64,000 bases of DNA from the NCBI RefSeq assembly GCF_028532485.1, contig NZ_CP116942.1:3224001-3288000 (forward strand), written 5' to 3'. The position numbers and the translations under genes were made by a program. Below the pieces are notes generated by a model. It had not been told where the DNA came from and ran no database searches. It was given only the letters and a program-made list of their open reading frames with translations. The DNA comes from Iamia majanohamensis (lineage in GTDB: Bacteria; Actinomycetota; Acidimicrobiia; Acidimicrobiales; Iamiaceae). Shown piece by piece: positions 58,664 to 64,000 of this stretch (position 1 is its first letter; each line of letters opens with the position of its first letter).

Positions 58664-59505
58664 GCGCCGGACGCCGGGGACAGGTCGCCGAAGTCGCCGA
58701 GGACGAAGCCGCAGCGGTCGACCGCCTCGCGGAGGCCCGGCCGGCAGAGGGCGTCCAGCTCGTCCGCCCAGCGGTAGCCCCAGCGGTACCGGTCCCGCTC
58801 GGGGTCGGGGTCGGCCCCGGGGTGGGTGGCCAGCTCGGCGGGGCCGCCGTCGGCGGCGAGGCGGTGGACGGCCGCGACCAGGGAGGTCTCGTCCCACGTC
58901 CCGGCCTCGTCGAGCCCTGCGGCGGCGTCGGTCGTCAGCAGCCCGTGGCCGCGGACCGCTGCTCGCAGGCGGGCGCCGAGCACCCGCACCCCGACACCGG
59001 ACGCGGTCCACCGCCGGCTCCGGGGCACGCGCACACCGGGGACGTGGTGGTCCACGGCCAGGGCGAGCAGGGGGCGGGCCACCGCGGGCCAGATGTGCAC
59101 GTTCTGGTGGGAGTCGACGTGGGTCGGGGCGATCCCCGCGGACCGGAGGACGGCGAGCTGGGCCTCGGCCTCCCGCCGCACATCGTCGGGGTCGACCGCG
59201 CCCCTCGCCGCCCGGGCCACCAGGTGCCGCCAGGTGGGGGCCAGGGCCCCGCGGCGGTCGACGAGGGAGGGGACCTCCCGGGCACCGAGCAGGGGCGGGT
59301 CCTCGCCCACCAGGGCCACGTGGAGGCCCACGCCGATGCCGCTCGCAGCGAGGGCCGAGGCGTGGCGGCGGAACGCAGGCGCCACCACCAGGGCCGAGGT
59401 GGAGGTGACCACGCCCTCGGCGTGGGCGTCGAGCACGCCCCGGCACACCCCGGTGGTGAGCCCGAAGTCGTCGGCGTTGACGACGAGGACGGGGCGCTCG
59501 CTCAC
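58660..59505 (-). CDS. ChbG/YdjC-family deacetylase
   Basis: A 281-residue carbohydrate deacetylase-like protein: NADDFGLTTGVCRGVLDAHAEGVV at the N-terminus (metal Asp pair), GIGVGLHVALVGE (metal His), and THVDSHQNVHIWPAV (second His region), then ELATHPGADPD. Enzymes of this family remove an acetyl group from N-acetylated or diacetylated oligosaccharides. GTG 59505 overlaps the upstream GT2 stop. It may act on the glycan or on a lipid-linked intermediate. Confidence 0.88.
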   Translation of the reverse strand: MSERPVLVVNADDFGLTTGVCRGVLDAHAEGVVTSTSALVVAPAFRRHASALAASGIGVGLHVALVGEDPPLLGAREVPSLVDRRGALAPTWRHLVARAARGAVDPDDVRREAEAQLAVLRSAGIAPTHVDSHQNVHIWPAVARPLLALAVDHHVPGVRVPRSRRWTASGVGVRVLGARLRAAVRGHGLLTTDAAAGLDEAGTWDETSLVAAVHRLAADGGPAELATHPGADPDPERDRYRWGYRWADELDALCRPGLREAVDRCGFVLGDFGDLSPASGA

Positions 59506-60245
59506 GGGCGCGGACCCCCTCGCCCGAGGGCGATGATCTCCGGGCGGATGGCGCGCATCTCCTGCAGGATGCCCGCCACCACGCCCAGCGACGACAGCGT
59601 CGACACCCCCCGGGAGCGGGGGAAGTAGCGGACCTCGACCTGGGCGATGGCGAAGCCGAGGCGGTCGACCTTGGCCAGGAGCTCGGCGTCGATGAAGGAC
59701 CCCTCGCTGCGGAGGGTGACGGCGTCGAGGGCCTCTCGCCGGAGGACCTTCCCCGCGAAGTTCACGTCCCGCACCCGGAGCCCGAGGGCGGAGCGGACGA
59801 GCAGGTTGTAGGCGTAGGAGTAGACCCACCGTCGGAGGCCCTCGCCGCCCCGGTCGCTCCGGTAGGCCGAGACGACGGCGACCTCGCCGCCGAGGACCTG
59901 GGCGACCATGGCGTCGAGCTCGGCCAGGTCGAAGGGCAGGTCCGCGTCGGTGTAGCAGACCACCCGGCCCCGGGCGGCGCCCAGCCCGGTCCTGACCGCC
60001 GCGCCGAGGCCGCGGTTGCGGGCGTGGCGCACCAGGTGGACACGTGGGTCGCGCCGCGCCCGCGCCGCCACCAGCTCGGCGGTGGCGTCGGTGGACCCGT
60101 CGTCCACCACCACGACCTCCACCTCGCCCACGACGCCGGTGAGGCGGTCGGCGGCATCGGCGAGCGCGTCCAGGGTCCGCTCGATGCCCGCGGCCTCGTT
60201 GAGCGCGGGCAGGACGACGGACAGGCCGGGGACGGGTGCGGTCAC
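59502..60245 (-). CDS. GT2 glycosyltransferase (polyprenyl-phosphate glucosyl/mannosyltransferase-like)
   Basis: A 247-residue GT-A enzyme: SVVLPALNEAAGIERTLDAL, VVDDGSTDATAELV, RNRGLGAAVRTGL, YTDADLPFDLAEL and DVNFAGKVLRRE. It matches dolichyl-phosphate beta-glucosyltransferase-like proteins but lacks C-terminal membrane helices. It probably makes the polyprenyl-phosphate sugar used by the adjacent GT-C proteins. GTG 60245 overlaps the stop of the PIG-V-like gene. Confidence 0.87.
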   Translation of the reverse strand: MTAPVPGLSVVLPALNEAAGIERTLDALADAADRLTGVVGEVEVVVVDDGSTDATAELVAARARRDPRVHLVRHARNRGLGAAVRTGLGAARGRVVCYTDADLPFDLAELDAMVAQVLGGEVAVVSAYRSDRGGEGLRRWVYSYAYNLLVRSALGLRVRDVNFAGKVLRREALDAVTLRSEGSFIDAELLAKVDRLGFAIAQVEVRYFPRSRGVSTLSSLGVVAGILQEMRAIRPEIIALGRGGPRP

Positions 60246-61483
60246 GTCAGGTAGACGCTGCGGGCGAAGGCGGCGCTCATGCCCACCATGGCCAGCGCGC
60301 AGGCCAGCGGGACGAGCACCCTCGCCCGCGCGTGGGGGGCGAGGCGCTCACCCGCCAGGGCGAAGCAGGGGAACGCCGCCATGAGGTAGCGGCCGGTGCC
60401 CATGAAGTCGCCGGTGCTCACCGTGGGGATGGCCACCAGCACGGCCACGTAGAGGCCGTAGGCGAACCCGAAGCGGCGGGCCACCGCCGGCACCGACAGC
60501 AGGACGGCGAGGGCGATCGCCGCCTGCACGGTGATGGTGATCGTGTACGTCGGCGTCTCGGCCACCTCCCGCCAGCGGACGAAGAAGGCGGCCTTGAGGA
60601 GCGGCACGCCCTCGGGGTGGTACGTGCGCTGGTTGGTGACGAAGAGGAGGGGCGCGCCGAAGCGCACCCACAGGTAGGCGCAGTACGCGCCCACGCCGAG
60701 GACCGACAGGCCCGGGGCCAGGGTCCGGGCCCGCAGCCGGGAGGCCTGCACCCGCACGGGCAGCGCCAGCCGGGCGACCAGGCCGCGCGCCCCGTCGGGG
60801 ACCGTCAGGACACCGTCGCGCTGGAGCCCGAGGACCACCAGGGCGGGGACGAGGGCCAGGCCGGTGGGGCGGGTCGCGGTGGCGAGGGCGCCGACCAGCC
60901 CGCCCAGCAGGAACCGGTCCCGGCCGACGAGCAGGAAGGCGCCGACGACGAGGGCGAGGAAGAGCGCATCGGAGTGGACGACGCCGTACAGGTACCAGCC
61001 GTAGGGGTAGGCGGCGAGCATGGCGAAGGCGACCAGCCGCGCCGTGCCGTCGATCCCGTGCAGGGCGGTCCAGCGCCAGTAGAGGAGCGACGCCGCCAGG
61101 CCGGCCACCAGCGAGATGAGCACGCCGGCCACCAGGTGGTCGCCGATGACCGGCTCGACGACCCGCACCAGGTCGGGGTACAGCGGGAACCACACGACGG
61201 GGCTGCGCTGCCCGGCGGTGTAGGTGTAGCCGTCCCTGGCGATCGACAGGTACTCGGGACCGTCGAACTGGCTCCAGCTCGCCAGGTAGTCACGGAGGCC
61301 CCGCCACCGGGTGAAGGAGTAGTCCGGCTCGCGCAGGACCCGGGCCGACACGTGCTGGAGCACGAGGAGCAGGGCGGCCGTGCCGCAGTAGGCGATCGCC
61401 GGGACCGCCAGGCCCGGTCCGGCGGGCGGCGTGGGCTCCTCCACAGCCGCGTCGGGCCGTCCGGGCGCATCGGTCGCGGCCAC
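60242..61483 (-). CDS. GT-C mannosyltransferase-like membrane protein (PIG-V-like)
   Basis: A 413-residue protein with about nine helices. It shares FDGPEYLSIA, VWFPLYPDLVRV, YPYGWYLYGVVHSDALF, ATATRPTG and FMGTGRYLMAAFP with the gene at 56773; both also end in a similar short tail (YLT). The acidic first loop and late Tyr/Arg motif fit GT-C sugar transfer from a lipid donor on the outer face of the membrane. GTG 61483 begins directly after the upstream stop. The sugar is unknown. Confidence 0.83.
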   Translation of the reverse strand: MAATDAPGRPDAAVEEPTPPAGPGLAVPAIAYCGTAALLLVLQHVSARVLREPDYSFTRWRGLRDYLASWSQFDGPEYLSIARDGYTYTAGQRSPVVWFPLYPDLVRVVEPVIGDHLVAGVLISLVAGLAASLLYWRWTALHGIDGTARLVAFAMLAAYPYGWYLYGVVHSDALFLALVVGAFLLVGRDRFLLGGLVGALATATRPTGLALVPALVVLGLQRDGVLTVPDGARGLVARLALPVRVQASRLRARTLAPGLSVLGVGAYCAYLWVRFGAPLLFVTNQRTYHPEGVPLLKAAFFVRWREVAETPTYTITITVQAAIALAVLLSVPAVARRFGFAYGLYVAVLVAIPTVSTGDFMGTGRYLMAAFPCFALAGERLAPHARARVLVPLACALAMVGMSAAFARSVYLT

Positions 61484-63226
61484 TCAGCGCCCACCCGCGA
61501 GCGCGGAGCGGTGGCGGAGGATGGCCACCTCGCCGTCGACCGGCATGGGGTGGACCGCCACCTCCTCCCAGCCGGCGGCCCTCGCCTCCTCCTCGAAGCG
61601 GCGCCACTCGGTGTCGGGGGTGAAGGGGTCGCGGTCGTACCGCACCACGACCAGGATGCGCTCCTTCTGCGTGCCGTCGACCATCTCCTCGGTCGAGAGC
61701 GGGGAGAGCTGCTCGCTCCGCCCGGCGGCGTCGGCCCGCGTGTCGGGCACCTCCACCCGGGCGTACCAGAGGTCGAGCTCGGCCTCGAGCTCCACGACGT
61801 TGGAGTTGAACAGGAAGGTGTTGCCGGTCATGGCGACGGCCCCCGTCCGACCTCGGTCCGTGAGCGCCGCCAGCTCGGCGGTGACCTGCTCGTCGAGGGC
61901 CCGCCACTCCTCGGCGGCCTCCCGACCACCGGGCTCCTCGAGGCGCGCCAGCCTGCGGTCGTGCACCCCGAAGGCAGCGTCGGCGTGGGTGAGCCCGTCG
62001 AGCCGGAGCCCGAGGGGCAGGGCGACCGAGACGACCACGAGCCACACCGCCGCCGCCCGGCGGAGCCCGGGCGACCACCGGGCCACCACCGCGACACCGA
62101 GGGGGACCGTGAGCACGACGAGGGGGAGCTCGAACCAGAGGCCGCTGTTCTGGGTGCTGAGCAGGGCGGCGAAGCCGGTGAGGACGACGACCGCCACCGC
62201 CACCGCCTCGCGGCGCTCCGGGGTCCACCCGCGCACCCAGCGCGGCCCGGGCCGGGTCCGGGCCAGGTAGGCCGCGACGGCCGGGATGGCCACCGGCGCC
62301 ACGACCATCAGCCCGACCAGCATCTGGCCGAGGCGCAGTCGGAGGCGGGCCCACGCCCCCCCCTCGCCCCACTCCTCGGACCGGGCGCCGTAGCCGTAGC
62401 CGACCAGGTACCCGAAGATCTCCTCGCGCTGGGCCAGGTACCACGGGACCGCGACGCCCGCCGCCAGCAGGAGCGCCAGGGCCAGGCGACCCAGCCGCCG
62501 AGGGTCGCGCCCGGCCAGGAGGAGCCCGGCCAGCACCAACCCCGGGACGAAGCCGAGGGCCATCGTGCGGGTCAGGGCCATCAGGCCGGTGGCCAGGCCG
62601 AAGGCCCACGTCCAGCGGTTGGAGAGGCCGTCGGAGCACAGCAGGGCCCACACCGCCAGGGCCATGGCCGCCGCCGCGCCCAGTCCCAGCCAGAAGGCCG
62701 AGGCCGCCAGCACGAATGGCGGGGACCCGAGCACCACCAGGCCGGCGACGACGGCCCAGCCCGCTGTCGTGAGGCGCCGGGTGATGCCGGCTGCGGCGAC
62801 CGCGGCCACCGCGAGGAGCACCGGCTGCACGAGCAGGGCGGAGCGCACGTCCCGCGGGCCCAGCACCAGGGGGACCACCGCGAGGAGGGGGACGAGGGGG
62901 GCGGTGACCGTCTCGCCGACCCGCTGGGGCACGGCCAGGGGGGCGTCGGGGCTGACGTTGCGCTGGTACCGGAGGGCGTCGGCGATGTAGCCGGCCTCGT
63001 CGGGGTCGAGCGCTCCGAGGGCGCGGTGGTGCCAGATCCACACCGCGGTGGCGCCGACGTGGACGAGCGCGACGAGCGCGATCGTCGCCAGCGGGTGCCG
63101 GACGACCCACGTCTGCACCGCCCCCAGGCGGTCTCGGGGCCCGGCCGGCCCCGACGAGGGAGGCACCTCGTCGGGCGGACCCGATCGGGGGGCGACGACC
63201 GAGGTCGCACCGGGCTGGTCAGACAC
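61484..63226 (-). CDS. GT39-like (ArnT/PMT-type) GT-C glycosyltransferase
   Basis: A 580-residue membrane protein with about eleven helices. The first exported loop carries LDPDEAGYIADALRYQRN, the DE-containing acidic site of GT39/ArnT-type enzymes. The C-terminal 160 residues (from about 420) form a soluble exported domain with many Glu and Arg residues. It is a different subfamily from the two PIG-V-like proteins. GTG 63226 starts it and no ribosome site is obvious. It would glycosylate a protein or glycan at the outer membrane face from a polyprenyl donor. Confidence 0.8.
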   Translation of the reverse strand: MSDQPGATSVVAPRSGPPDEVPPSSGPAGPRDRLGAVQTWVVRHPLATIALVALVHVGATAVWIWHHRALGALDPDEAGYIADALRYQRNVSPDAPLAVPQRVGETVTAPLVPLLAVVPLVLGPRDVRSALLVQPVLLAVAAVAAAGITRRLTTAGWAVVAGLVVLGSPPFVLAASAFWLGLGAAAAMALAVWALLCSDGLSNRWTWAFGLATGLMALTRTMALGFVPGLVLAGLLLAGRDPRRLGRLALALLLAAGVAVPWYLAQREEIFGYLVGYGYGARSEEWGEGGAWARLRLRLGQMLVGLMVVAPVAIPAVAAYLARTRPGPRWVRGWTPERREAVAVAVVVLTGFAALLSTQNSGLWFELPLVVLTVPLGVAVVARWSPGLRRAAAVWLVVVSVALPLGLRLDGLTHADAAFGVHDRRLARLEEPGGREAAEEWRALDEQVTAELAALTDRGRTGAVAMTGNTFLFNSNVVELEAELDLWYARVEVPDTRADAAGRSEQLSPLSTEEMVDGTQKERILVVVRYDRDPFTPDTEWRRFEEEARAAGWEEVAVHPMPVDGEVAILRHRSALAGGR

Positions 63227-63301
63227 GGCGGCGATGGTCCCACAGGGCGACGGCGGGGCGACCCCTCCGGCAGCCCGGCGGGGGCGGTCGGGTGGGAGCC
63301 G

Positions 63302-64000
63302 TCACCCGCACGACCCCACGGCCTGGTCCTCGCTGGCTCCCCCGTTCTCCAGGAAGTACTCGTCTCGGGGGTGCAGGTCGCGGTTCTGGGCCGAGGGGTC
63401 CGGGGCGGCGGCGACGGACCCGTCGTTCAGGCACTCGGGGCGGAGGTCGGCGAGGAAGGCCCGGAGCGACGACCGCTGGGGCTCGGGGAAGGCGCCCGCG
63501 GCCAGCCGGTCGTAGCGCTCCACCAGGACCTCTGGGCGCAGGTCGAGGGGCGACCGGCTGGCCAGGAAGAGCCGGGAGTCGTTGTAGGAGGCGACCGTCA
63601 CCGCGGCGACGTAGGGGAAGGTCGTGGTGGCGGCGTTGTGGACCCGGTAGGTCGGCAGCCACCCCGCCGCGATGCCGTCCGCGCTGAGCCGGGAGGACAT
63701 GAGGGCGAAGAACTCCTGGGAGAACAGGTTCCCTGCGCCGGCCGAGGTCGGGCGGCTGTGGTCGGGCACGATGATGTCGTAGACGTCGTCGTGGGTGAGG
63801 AGGTGGCGGCGTCCGTCGCCGACGAGGGCCTCGTGGCGGGGGTCGGTGGCCAGGCGCACGAAGTCGGCCTCCCCGCGGTCCGCCAGGTCGGTGACGATGT
63901 CGTAGTTGCCCCCGCACAGCTCGACGCTCGTGACCCGGTCGGGCCGCTCGCTGGCGAGCATGGCGAAGCTGGTCGAGCCGATGCCGAACCCCACCGCCAG
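63302..64000 (-). CDS. Spermidine-synthase-like protein, N-terminus outside window
   Basis: The visible 232 residues form a methyltransferase-type Rossmann fold: GFGIGSTSFAML (SAM or dcSAM loop), VTSVELCGGNYDIVTDL (acidic ribose contact), LVGDGRRHLL, YDIIVPDHSRP and NLFSQEFFALMSSRLSADG. This matches the C-terminal part of fused membrane spermidine-synthase-like proteins. The catalytic Asp region is partly changed, and true polyamine synthase activity is doubtful. Its N-terminal part lies beyond position 64000. It is separated from the GT39-like gene by 75 noncoding bases. Confidence 0.75.
   Translation of the reverse strand: MAVGFGIGSTSFAMLASERPDRVTSVELCGGNYDIVTDLADRGEADFVRLATDPRHEALVGDGRRHLLTHDDVYDIIVPDHSRPTSAGAGNLFSQEFFALMSSRLSADGIAAGWLPTYRVHNAATTTFPYVAAVTVASYNDSRLFLASRSPLDLRPEVLVERYDRLAAGAFPEPQRSSLRAFLADLRPECLNDGSVAAAPDPSAQNRDLHPRDEYFLENGGASEDQAVGSCG

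Noticed and set aside
1-64000. CRISPR arrays, tRNA or rRNA genes, insertion sequences
   Set aside because: No regularly spaced direct repeats, cloverleaf-like elements or transposase motifs were noticed in the short intergenic gaps. A tool scan was not run.

Overview
The window is 64 kb of very GC-rich DNA with almost uninterrupted coding on both strands. GTG is the commonest start codon, and neighbouring genes repeatedly overlap by four bases (GTGA, once TTGA, once CTGA). Several genes have a TAnnnT -10 box only 6-9 bases before the start codon, the pattern of leaderless mRNAs. A luciferase-like (F420-type) oxidoreductase, a FadD-like ligase and an SCP-x-like thiolase also occur. Together these suggest an actinobacterium, perhaps of the Acidimicrobiia; that placement is inference. 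No rRNA, tRNA, CRISPR array, transposase or phage gene was seen, and no gene-free stretch exceeds about 150 bases.

The window is mostly one large cell-surface glycan locus. 1-6.7 kb: nucleotide-sugar dehydrogenase (cut by the window edge), acyl-CoA ligase, asparagine-synthase-like protein, membrane protein, initiating sugar-phosphate transferase and a sugar aminotransferase. 6.7-17 kb: asparagine synthetase, GT4 glycosyltransferases, two polysaccharide deacetylases, a methyltransferase and a GNAT acetyltransferase. 17-25.7 kb (minus strand): a Wzz/tyrosine-autokinase protein, a Wzy-like membrane protein, a GT2 enzyme and four tandem GT4-like glycosyltransferases. 25.8-28.5 kb: a lipoprotein, a thiolase-like enzyme and a luciferase-like oxidoreductase.

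28.5-49.8 kb is the most unusual part. It holds seven genes of Fe(II)/2-oxoglutarate oxygenase families (three AspH-type, three PhyH-type, one other). Four of them form one translationally coupled operon with a Wzm-type ABC permease and an ATPase in which two complete Wzt-like units are fused into one 806-residue chain. Around them lie three radical SAM proteins (one B12-binding type, two with an N-terminal twitch/SPASM-like cysteine region), a WecD-like acyltransferase, an ArnC-like GT2 enzyme, an orphan BMP-type lipoprotein and an SGNH hydrolase fused to a membrane domain. A reasonable model is that the oxygenases and radical SAM enzymes decorate or cap a lipid-linked glycan, and that the fused Wzt with its two C-terminal domains recognises the finished ends during export. 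The substrate is unknown.

49.8-57.9 kb (plus strand): a PQQ-type sugar dehydrogenase lipoprotein, a 55-residue membrane protein like DUF5989, a stand-alone NRPS-like A-T-TE protein, a large O-carbamoyltransferase and two membrane proteins. 58-64 kb (minus strand): a methyltransferase, a ChbG/YdjC-type deacetylase, a polyprenyl-phosphate-type GT2, two GT-C membrane enzymes and a spermidine-synthase-like protein cut by the window edge.
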